Shown here piece after piece: positions 5,648 to 11,136 of a stretch of 11,136 nucleotides of DNA. Origin of the DNA: an uncultured Collinsella sp. (lineage in GTDB: Bacteria; Actinomycetota; Coriobacteriia; Coriobacteriales; Coriobacteriaceae). Below the pieces are notes generated by a model. The model was not told the DNA's origin and made no database searches. It saw only the letters and a program-made list of their open reading frames with translations. The stretch covers positions 1 through 11,136 of the forward strand of contig CABUCA010000060.1 of assembly GCA_902489965.1 (NCBI GenBank), given 5' to 3'. A program made the translations under genes and the position numbers. The stretch's first letter is position 1; every line of letters starts with the position of its first letter.

Positions 5648-8473
5648 TTATGCCTCACCTCCTTTGGAGTGCTTGCCGAGCGGGGTGGTGTCCCCGTCGT
5701 TTCCGTTTACGTTGTCAACGCCATCGGCATCTTGAGCCTTACGATGCGCACCGATATGCGGCAGACGGCTCGTAGGCTGTTCGCCGCCCTTGGCACCACG
5801 CTCGCTGGCGTTGAGGCCAAACATGCGACGGGCGGCAGGGATGGCGGCCGTGTGCTCGCGCATCTCGCGGCGAAGGTCCTCGTCCGAAAGCGCCGAGATA
5901 CGCATCTGGGTATTGAGGCTCGCGCGGATATATTCGATATTGATGAGCCAGCCACAGATGGCGATAACCGAAATGATCCAGATAACAAGCAGGATGATCT
6001 TGCCGTTATTGTCGATATCGAGCACCGTCGACAGTACAAAGAGCAGGACCTGCACGCCTACCACGGCGGCAAAACCGCCCTTGATGTAGTACGGGTAGCG
6101 ATGCTCAAACGCCACGGCATGATCGAGCAGCTCGCGACGGTACGAATCCGAATCGAGCATGACGCGCATGGCCGTGCGCAGCGAATAGCGCTGGCGCGGC
6201 AGGTCGTTGGACTCGCAGATCATGAGGCCCGTCGTGGAAAGCTGCTTATCAAAGAGCAGGTTGAGGTTGAGCAGCAACGGGCGCAGCTGCAGACCGATAA
6301 AGAGCGCGATGATAAGGAACACGCCCAGGATGCACAGGTTGAACAGGTAGTTGAACGAGTACATGCCGCCGACGGTCTCGCGCAGCAGGTTGATGCCATA
6401 GGTGAAGGGCAGCAGCGGATGCAGCCATTGGAAGAAGCCGGGCATCATCTCGATGGGATACATGCCCGACGAGCCGGGGATCTGCACAATGACGAGGATG
6501 ACGCCAATGGCTTTACCGATATGCTTAAAGGTGGTGGACAGCGCATAGATGATGTTGACGTAGGTGAACGAGATAGCGATGCCGCCCAGCACGAACAGCA
6601 GCGGGTTGACGCACTGCACGCCAATCACCAAATCGCCCACCGTAACGATGATGGCCTGGAACGCACCCAGGATCACCATCAGCAGCCAGCGGCCAAAGTA
6701 GCCCTGACGCGCCGTAAAGCTACCGATGCCCTCGCGGTCGACCTCGAGCTTGTAGATAGCGATGAGCACATAGCCGCCTACCCACAGCGCCAGATTGGTG
6801 TAGAAGGGAGCGATGCCCGAGCCAAAGCTCTTGACTGGATAGATTGACTTGGACGTCAGCTCAACCGGAGATGCCATGAAATCTGCCACGTCATCGACGT
6901 CGACGTCCATGAGGTCGGCTAACTCGCCCATAGACTCAGAGGTCTGTAGCGCCGCAATGTCATTGGCGGCGGTCGCGAGCTTGTCCTGAACCTTGGCAAG
7001 GGAGGCGTCGGTTTGGGACAGCGTGGTCTTTGCCTGCTTGAGCGTGGCGTCGAGCTGCGCCAGCGTGCCGCGCGCGCTCGCTACCGTGGGGGTCATACCC
7101 GATACAATGCCGGTCAAATCGCCCGAAACGGCGGCAAAGGAGTCAAGCGCGCTCGAAGCCTTCGGCAGTGCGTTCTGCCCCAGATCGGTCTGAGCCTGAC
7201 CGAGGTTAGCCGTGCCGGTCTGAATTGCCGCGTTGAGTGCGTTGCTCGCGCTTGAGATTGCCGTAGCGTCGTTTGCCATGGCGCTCGACTGTGCAGAGAG
7301 GCCATCCTTGATGCTCTGCAGCTTCTGGTTTTGCTCGCGAAGCGAATTGATGGTCGATGCGATGAGCGCGTCGGCGTCCTCCGACCCCGTTGACGTATCG
7401 TTAGCGAGAATCTGCAGGCGCTCGATGACAGCGCTGTTGTGGTCAATCGTCGCCTGAAGGGATTCGAGCGAGTTGTCGATTCGAGTGGTCGTGGACGTAA
7501 CCGTACCGGTGAGTTTGCCAATCGCGGCGTTCGCAGAAGCCGATGTCTTGCTCAGCACGATGCTGCCCTCCGAAAGTGCCTTGGAGAGCGAGGTGATGGA
7601 CTTGCCAGCCGTGGTGCGAGCTTCGCCCAGCAGATCATTACCCTGAGCGATTGCCTGCGTTAGCGAAGGCGCCTGTCCCTGCAGACCCGCCAGCGCGGCA
7701 TCGGCCGAAGCAATCGAGCTGTTTGTCTTGTCGATGGCGGTGTTCATGTCGCCGATGGAATCACGTACTTCGCCCAGGGTATCAGACGCCTCGGACACCG
7801 AGCCCGCCAGCGAATCCTGGGTCTGAGTTGCCTTGTCTTTAAGGTCGATGCCAGCATCTTTGGCAATGCCAGCGACGGTCTCGCCCACCGTGGAGACAAA
7901 CTCCGAGTTGATCTGCTCCTCGATGGTGTTGGCACCGGTATCGGTGACCTTGGGCGCAATGGCGCTCTTCTTCTCATTGACGTAATAGGTGAGCTTGGGC
8001 TGATGGTAGTTGCCGTCGAGCATCGAGACGAGATTGTCGGAGAAGTTCTTGGGAATCACGATGGCGGCATAGTATTCGCCACTTTCGACGCCCTCTTTGG
8101 CATCTGCCGCCGAGTCGACGAAAGTCCAGCCAAGCTGGTCGTTCTCCTTGAGCTGGTCGACCACCTTATCGCCTGCGTTAAGCTCGCCCACTAGGTCGTT
8201 CTGGGTGCCCTGATCGTTGTTGGCGATGGCGATTTTAATGCCCTGGGTATTTCCGTACGGATCCCAGTTGGCAACGATGTTGTACCAGGCATACAGCGAT
8301 GGAATGACGCACACGCCCAAAGTAACCACCAGGGCGACGGGGTTCACGAGCAATCGCTTGATGTCGCGCTTAAAGATCGCAAAGGAGACCTTTGCGTTGG
8401 ATAGTTTGCTGCCGAGACTCACGCTTGGGCCATCCATCCTGTCGTTGAATCGAATCGTACTATCGACAACCAT
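5648..8473 (-). CDS. YhgE/Pip-family membrane protein with long C-terminal extension (first of the pair)
   Basis: 941 residues from ATG at 8473. It shares the family plan with its neighbour: a membrane helix at about 42-63, signature LYAWYNIVANWDPYGNT with KIAIANNDQG, and a long extracytoplasmic Ser/Ala/Thr-rich coiled-coil-like region (about 190-520). This is followed by YPVKSFGSGIAPFYT and an ABC-2-like membrane domain with YPIEMMPGFFQ and HPLLPFTYGIN. Unlike the neighbour it continues for about 190 residues after the last ABC-2 helix. The extension has a basic cytoplasmic stretch, two more helices (about 797-817 and 826-847) separated by DIDNNGK, and a charged tail with no recognised domain. 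The start is uncertain: a TTG at 8506 would give 952 residues and an ATG at 8437 would shorten it. None has a clear ribosome site, and the hairpin 8469-8510 overlaps both of the first two candidates. An N-terminal cytoplasmic leader of about 30 residues precedes the FKRD motif that starts the neighbour. It is the first gene of the operon, with a candidate promoter at 8530-8558. Confidence 0.87.
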   Translation of the reverse strand: MVVDSTIRFNDRMDGPSVSLGSKLSNAKVSFAIFKRDIKRLLVNPVALVVTLGVCVIPSLYAWYNIVANWDPYGNTQGIKIAIANNDQGTQNDLVGELNAGDKVVDQLKENDQLGWTFVDSAADAKEGVESGEYYAAIVIPKNFSDNLVSMLDGNYHQPKLTYYVNEKKSAIAPKVTDTGANTIEEQINSEFVSTVGETVAGIAKDAGIDLKDKATQTQDSLAGSVSEASDTLGEVRDSIGDMNTAIDKTNSSIASADAALAGLQGQAPSLTQAIAQGNDLLGEARTTAGKSITSLSKALSEGSIVLSKTSASANAAIGKLTGTVTSTTTRIDNSLESLQATIDHNSAVIERLQILANDTSTGSEDADALIASTINSLREQNQKLQSIKDGLSAQSSAMANDATAISSASNALNAAIQTGTANLGQAQTDLGQNALPKASSALDSFAAVSGDLTGIVSGMTPTVASARGTLAQLDATLKQAKTTLSQTDASLAKVQDKLATAANDIAALQTSESMGELADLMDVDVDDVADFMASPVELTSKSIYPVKSFGSGIAPFYTNLALWVGGYVLIAIYKLEVDREGIGSFTARQGYFGRWLLMVILGAFQAIIVTVGDLVIGVQCVNPLLFVLGGIAISFTYVNIIYALSTTFKHIGKAIGVILVIVQIPGSSGMYPIEMMPGFFQWLHPLLPFTYGINLLRETVGGMYSFNYLFNLCILGVFLIIALFIGLQLRPLLLNLNLLFDKQLSTTGLMICESNDLPRQRYSLRTAMRVMLDSDSYRRELLDHAVAFEHRYPYYIKGGFAAVVGVQVLLFVLSTVLDIDNNGKIILLVIWIISVIAICGWLINIEYIRASLNTQMRISALSDEDLRREMREHTAAIPAARRMFGLNASERGAKGGEQPTSRLPHIGAHRKAQDADGVDNVNGNDGDTTPLGKHSKGGEA
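5657..5665 (-). promoter_or_regulatory. Strong ribosome binding site for the second YhgE gene
   Basis: AAAGGAGGT on the minus strand lies inside the last codons of the first YhgE gene, 9 nt before an ATG that directly abuts the TAA of that gene. This arrangement fixes the start and points to coupled translation and matched stoichiometry of the two paralogues. Confidence 0.85.
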
Positions 8474-8510
8474 TGTACGGAGGCGCTTTAGTGCCTCACG
8501 GCACAATGGT
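8469..8510 (-). promoter_or_regulatory. Leader hairpin over the start of the first YhgE gene
   Basis: Minus strand: ACCATTGT (8510-8503) and ACAATGGT (8476-8469) are perfect 8-nt complements. Nested inside, GAGGC (8497-8493) pairs with GCCTC (8484-8480). The ATG chosen as start (8473-8471) lies in the 3' arm, so folding would hide it. It could be a translational control hairpin or a DNA operator just downstream of the promoter. Confidence 0.5.
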
Positions 8511-8529
8511 GCTGAGTTTTGCGGGTAGC

Positions 8530-8558
8530 AATATACTACGAAGATGAGTTAGCGTACA
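8530..8558 (-). promoter_or_regulatory. Candidate promoter of the yhgE operon
   Basis: TATATT (8535-8530) is a good -10. TGTACG (8558-8553), 17 nt upstream, is a weak -35. The predicted transcription start would lie about 50 nt before the ATG at 8473. The poor -35 overlaps a palindrome at 8554-8565, which fits a regulated promoter. Confidence 0.45.
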
Positions 8559-8565
8559 GATGTAC
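8554..8565. promoter_or_regulatory. Candidate operator GTACA-N2-TGTAC
   Basis: A perfect 5-bp inverted repeat with a 2-nt spacer covers the -35 of the putative yhgE promoter. YhgE/Pip genes are often found beside TetR-type regulators, but none is encoded in this window, so any regulator must be elsewhere. Confidence 0.4.
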
Positions 8566-8621
8566 AGTATCCTAAATTTCAGCAGGTCACAAAACCACAA
8601 CCCGCACAAATTATCAATCCG

Positions 8622-8681
8622 ACTAGTCATTGGGGACGTTCTTAAACGACTAGTCAAACAAGAACGTCCCCGATGACTAGT
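8622..8681. repeat. REPIN-like 60-bp palindrome with GGGGACG core
   Basis: Arms at 8622-8643 and 8660-8681 are 22-nt reverse complements with one mismatch. The palindrome GACTAGTC (8648-8655) sits at exactly the same centre (8651.5), and the ACTAGTCA motif recurs at both ends. This is the same plan as the element at 47-110: a TTGGGGACG core in each arm and a copy of the terminal stem sequence at the dyad. The stem sequence itself is entirely different (ACTAGTC here, TGATCCC there). Known: REP families mobilised by RAYT transposases share such GGGGACG loops. It lies between structured repeat copy 2 and the yhgE promoter. Confidence 0.78.
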
Positions 8682-8714
8682 TTGGACCACGAAAGCGTCG
8701 CTGGTTGAGCATAA

Positions 8715-8863
8715 GTCAGCGAAAACGCCCCTAAGCGAGCAAGGTGACGTGAAAGAGGAGGGAAGCGTACTTCGGTACGCGACCGACGATTGAACGTCAG
8801 ATTGCCGCTTAGGGGCGTTTGCAGCGTCGAGCTGTTACGCGGTTTGGTAAAACCGCGTAACTA
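8715..8863. repeat. Structured repeat, copy 2 (variable central hairpin)
   Basis: Same orientation and same arms as copy 1 (40 nt at 8715-8754 and 75 nt at 8789-8863, one mismatch each), with an unrelated 34-nt centre. The arm stem is perfect here: AAACGCCCCTAAGCG (8723-8737) pairs with 8806-8820. The centre forms GCGTAC-TTCG-GTACGC (8765-8780), which on the plus strand is a C(UUCG)G tetraloop hairpin. The 12-bp hairpin with loop GGTA is at 8834-8861. The repeat ends 5 nt from the htpG stop codon. A short AAAGCGTCG match also lies further out (8692 here, 3274 at copy 1), so the true left boundary may be wider. No canonical U-tract terminator is seen after htpG, so this element may serve as its transcript end. 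Confidence 0.85.
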
Positions 8864-8868
8864 CCTAA

Positions 8869-10893
8869 CTACATCAAGTTGCAGACAGCTGCTGCGAAGG
8901 CAACGGGGTCCTCGGGGAGGATGCCCTCGACCAGCAGGGCCTGATCGTAGAGCAAGCCGGAGTACTGCTTGATCTTGTCGGCGTCGCCTGCCTTCTGGGC
9001 AGCGACGAGCTTGGCAAAGACCGGGTGCTTGGCGTTGAGCTCGAGCACGCGCTGGCTCTTGGGCATACCGTCGGGCGCGCCCTCGGGACCCTTCTGGAGC
9101 ACCTTCTCCATCTCGAGCGAAAGCGGGCCCTCGGTGGTGATGCACGCGGGAGCATCGGTCAGGCGCGCAGAGACGGCGACCTTCTCGACCTTGTCGCCGA
9201 GCGCCTCCTTCATGGCGCTAAAGAGGTCCTCGTTCTCCTTGGTGGCGTCCTCGGCCTCCTTCTTCTCGTCCTCGGTCGCCAGGTCAAGATCACCGGTCGC
9301 GACGTTCTTGAGCTCCAAGTGACGATCCTCGACCTCGGGCTCAGCACCGTCGGCAACGGCCTTCTCGGCAGCCTCGCGGGCAGCATCGTCCTCGTAGATC
9401 TTGGGCATATCGGCGGCAACGTACTCACGCATGGCCTGGAACGTGAACTCATCCACATCCTGCGTCAGCAGCAGCACGTCATAGCCGCGGTCGAGCACGC
9501 CCTTTACCACGGGCATCTTGGCCAAGCGCTCACGCGAGTCGCCGGCGGCGTAGTAAATGGCCTTCTGATCCTCGGGCATGCCCTTGGCATACTCGGCCAG
9601 GGTAATCATCTTCTGCTCCTTGGCAGACCAGAACAGCAGCAGGTCGGCGAGCTCATCGGCCTTCATGCCATAGCTCGAGTAGATGCCGTACTTAAGACCG
9701 CGGCCAAAGTTCTCAAAGAACTTCTCGTAGGCCTCGCGGTCGTTGTCACGCATATCCTCAAGGTCGGCGGTGATCTTCTTTTCCACACGCTTGGCGATGG
9801 CCTTGAGCTGACGGTTCTGCTGCAGCGTCTCGCGCGAGATGTTGAGCGACACGTCGGCGGAATCCACGACACCGCGGACAAAGTTGTAGTAGTCGGGCAG
9901 CAGGTCGTCGCACTTCTCCATGATCAGAACGTTGGAGCTGTAGAGCGCCAGGCCCTTCTCGTAGTCCTTACTGTACAGATCGAACGGCGCGCGGCCCGGC
10001 ACAAACAGCAGGGCGTCATACTCGAGCGTGCCCTCAGCATGGAAGCTGATGGTGCGCGCCGGATCGTCAAAGTCGTGGAACGTGGACTTGTAGAACTCGT
10101 TGTAATCCTTCTGTTCAACGTCGGAGCTGCGCTTCTTCCAGATTGGCGTCATGGAGTTGATGGTCTCGAGCTCCTGGTAGTCCTCGTACTCGGGCTTGTA
10201 ATCGTCGCCGGCGTCCTCGGGCTTGGGTTTCTGGCGGCTCTTGCTCACCATCATCTGAATCGGGTAACGCACATAGTTGCTGTACTGCTGAATCAGGCTC
10301 TTGAGGCCCCACTCGGTCAGGAAGCGATCGTAGGTCTCGGCCTCGCCGTCGGCGTCGAGCTTCTCGTTCTCACGCAGCGTCAGAATGACATCGGTACCGT
10401 GCTCGGCACGCTCGCCATCCTCGATGGTGTAACCCTCAAGACCGTCGGACTCCCAAACGTGGGCGGTATCCTCGCCATAGGCGCGGCTCACGACCTTCAC
10501 ATGGCTGGCGACCATAAAGGCCGAGTAGAAGCCCACGCCAAACTGACCGATGATGTCCACATCGGAGCCCTGCTGCTCGGCGTTCTCGGCCTTAAACTCC
10601 TCGGAGCCGGAATGGGCGATGGTGCCCAGGTTGCGCTCGAGCTCCTCGGCGGTCATGCCAATGCCGTTATCCGAGATGGTAATGGTGCGGGCGTCTTTAT
10701 CAAAGGAGACGCGAATAGCCAGGTCGCCCTGGTCGAGCTTGACACTCGGGTCCTGCAGGCTCTTAAAGTTGAGCTTGTCGACGGCGTCGCTCGCGTTAGA
10801 GATAAGCTCGCGCAGGAAGATTTCCTTATTGGTGTAGATGGAGTTGATCATAAGGTCGAGCAGTTTTTTGCTCTCGGTCTTAAATTGACGCAT
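8869..10893 (-). CDS. htpG: Hsp90-family molecular chaperone HtpG
   Basis: A 674-residue cytosolic ATP-dependent chaperone. The GHKL ATPase domain is intact: FLRELISNASDA (26-37, catalytic Glu29 and Mg-binding Asn33), DNGIGM (75-80) and GQFGVGFYSAF (116-126). The middle domain carries SLNISRETLQQNRQL (349-363), whose arginine contacts the ATP phosphate, and the W-K substrate-side region near 252. The C-terminal dimerisation domain ends ...FAAAVCNLM. The protein is about 50 residues longer than the E. coli homologue, largely through a highly acidic Glu/Asp/Ala-rich segment at about 500-558 between middle and C-terminal domains. The start at 10893 is chosen because AAAGGA lies 6 nt upstream and MRQFKTESKKLLDLM matches the usual family N-terminus; the GTG 30 nt upstream has no site. 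It appears monocistronic, with a terminator-like hairpin in its leader and structured repeat copy 2 directly after the stop. Confidence 0.97.
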   Translation of the reverse strand: MRQFKTESKKLLDLMINSIYTNKEIFLRELISNASDAVDKLNFKSLQDPSVKLDQGDLAIRVSFDKDARTITISDNGIGMTAEELERNLGTIAHSGSEEFKAENAEQQGSDVDIIGQFGVGFYSAFMVASHVKVVSRAYGEDTAHVWESDGLEGYTIEDGERAEHGTDVILTLRENEKLDADGEAETYDRFLTEWGLKSLIQQYSNYVRYPIQMMVSKSRQKPKPEDAGDDYKPEYEDYQELETINSMTPIWKKRSSDVEQKDYNEFYKSTFHDFDDPARTISFHAEGTLEYDALLFVPGRAPFDLYSKDYEKGLALYSSNVLIMEKCDDLLPDYYNFVRGVVDSADVSLNISRETLQQNRQLKAIAKRVEKKITADLEDMRDNDREAYEKFFENFGRGLKYGIYSSYGMKADELADLLLFWSAKEQKMITLAEYAKGMPEDQKAIYYAAGDSRERLAKMPVVKGVLDRGYDVLLLTQDVDEFTFQAMREYVAADMPKIYEDDAAREAAEKAVADGAEPEVEDRHLELKNVATGDLDLATEDEKKEAEDATKENEDLFSAMKEALGDKVEKVAVSARLTDAPACITTEGPLSLEMEKVLQKGPEGAPDGMPKSQRVLELNAKHPVFAKLVAAQKAGDADKIKQYSGLLYDQALLVEGILPEDPVAFAAAVCNLM

Positions 10894-10923
10894 GTGCAGT
10901 CCTTTCGCGCTACCCTCGTCCAC

Positions 10924-10948
10924 AAAAACGGCCCGGTTGCCCGAGCCG
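10924..10948 (-). terminator. Terminator-like hairpin in the htpG leader
   Basis: Minus strand: CGGCTCGG, GNRA-type loop GCAA, CCGGGCCG, then TTTTTG. The 8-bp stem has one G-U pair and a five-U tail. It ends only about 30 nt before the htpG ATG, leaving no room for a promoter between them. It is either the end of an upstream minus-strand transcript beyond the window or an attenuator of htpG. Confidence 0.7.
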
Positions 10949-10979
10949 CATCGCAGACCTGCTATGTTCAGACTTAGAT

Positions 10980-11044
10980 TTTATAACCCATTAGCGCGCA
11001 TATATACATACGGAATCGAAAAACTGTATGTCAGAGCGCTCTGA
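10980..11044 (-). promoter_or_regulatory. Probable htpG promoter region with palindrome
   Basis: Two weak promoter options exist on the minus strand: CTGACA (11034-11029) with TATGTA (11010-11005) at 18 nt, or TGTATA (11008-11003) with TATAAA (10985-10980) at 17 nt. A perfect 14-bp palindrome TCAGAGCGCTCTGA (11031-11044) overlaps the first -35. ACATAC/GTATGT (11006-11011 and 11026-11031) forms another inverted repeat across the same -35/-10 interval. Neither matches the CIRCE or HAIR heat-shock operators. The rest of 10894-11136 shows no convincing gene. Confidence 0.35.
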
Positions 11045-11136
11045 TGCGCCAATTGCCAAGGAGTGCCCCAACTGCCGGCAGAGACGATATGAGCAGGACA
11101 TAAAAACATTGAGAGCCCCTGCTGCATGAAAGACCG

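Noticed and set aside
3596..6847. Plus-strand open frame of 1083 codons across both YhgE genes
   Set aside because: It lies antisense to two proteins with clear family motifs. Its product is rich in Arg, His, Asp and Gly with no recognisable domain. Long antisense frames are common opposite GC-rich codon-biased genes.
10894..10923. GTG start giving a 10-residue longer HtpG
   Set aside because: The GTG directly abuts the U-tract of the leader hairpin and has no ribosome site; the internal ATG has AAAGGA and the conserved family N-terminus.
9025..10977. Plus-strand open frame of 650 codons opposite htpG
   Set aside because: Mirror of the strongly biased htpG codons; the product is a low-complexity Leu/Val/Gly/His-rich sequence with no family motif, while htpG is certain on the other strand.
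11028..11129. Plus-strand 33-codon frame with a CPNC motif
   Set aside because: Only one CxxC, no ribosome site upstream, and it overlaps the probable htpG promoter; not enough to call a gene.
10894..11136. CIRCE or HAIR heat-shock operator upstream of htpG
   Set aside because: A GAGTGC hexamer occurs at about 11061-11066 but lacks the matching TTAGCACTC half at the required spacing, and no CTTGAGT-ACTCAAG pair is present.
1..11136. CRISPR array, tRNA, rRNA, insertion sequence or integrase
   Set aside because: No regularly spaced repeats, no cloverleaf or rRNA-like sequence, and no transposase or recombinase motifs were seen on either strand.

Overview
The window is about 11.1 kb of GC-rich, densely coded bacterial DNA in which every recognisable gene lies on the minus strand. 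The codon use, gene content and short GGGGACG-core palindromes suggest a gut actinobacterium of the Coriobacteriia, probably Collinsella-like. That assignment is an inference from general appearance, since no rRNA or other marker gene is present.

Reading with transcription (right to left), the window begins with an htpG (Hsp90) gene at 10893-8869. Its 5' leader contains a terminator-like hairpin. Next is a 395-bp intergenic region (8868-8474) holding a roughly 150-nt structured repeat, a REPIN-like palindrome and a candidate regulated promoter. Two YhgE/Pip-family membrane proteins follow as a tight operon, with the stop codon of the first directly abutting the start codon of the second (8473-5648 and 5647-3458). 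The next intergenic region holds a second copy of the structured repeat and an intrinsic terminator. It is followed by a ten-helix DMT/EamA transporter (3124-2141) with its own strong terminator, an M20-family amidohydrolase (2025-730), and a decayed MFS transporter pseudogene (606-220). The left 219 bp contain two large palindromes and no convincing gene.

The genes do not form one obvious pathway. htpG is a general chaperone. The YhgE pair probably forms an envelope complex of two paralogues. The DMT permease and the amidohydrolase could both handle small amino-acid-like compounds, but each has its own terminator and they look like separate transcription units.

The most unusual signal is the pair of structured repeats at 3311-3460 and 8715-8863. 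They have the same orientation and bracket the yhgE operon. Arms of 40 nt and 75 nt are nearly identical (one mismatch each), while the central 34-35 nt is unrelated in sequence, yet in both copies it folds into its own hairpin at the same position. The second notable signal is a set of two REPIN-like palindromes that keep a TTGGGGACG core but carry completely different stem sequences.
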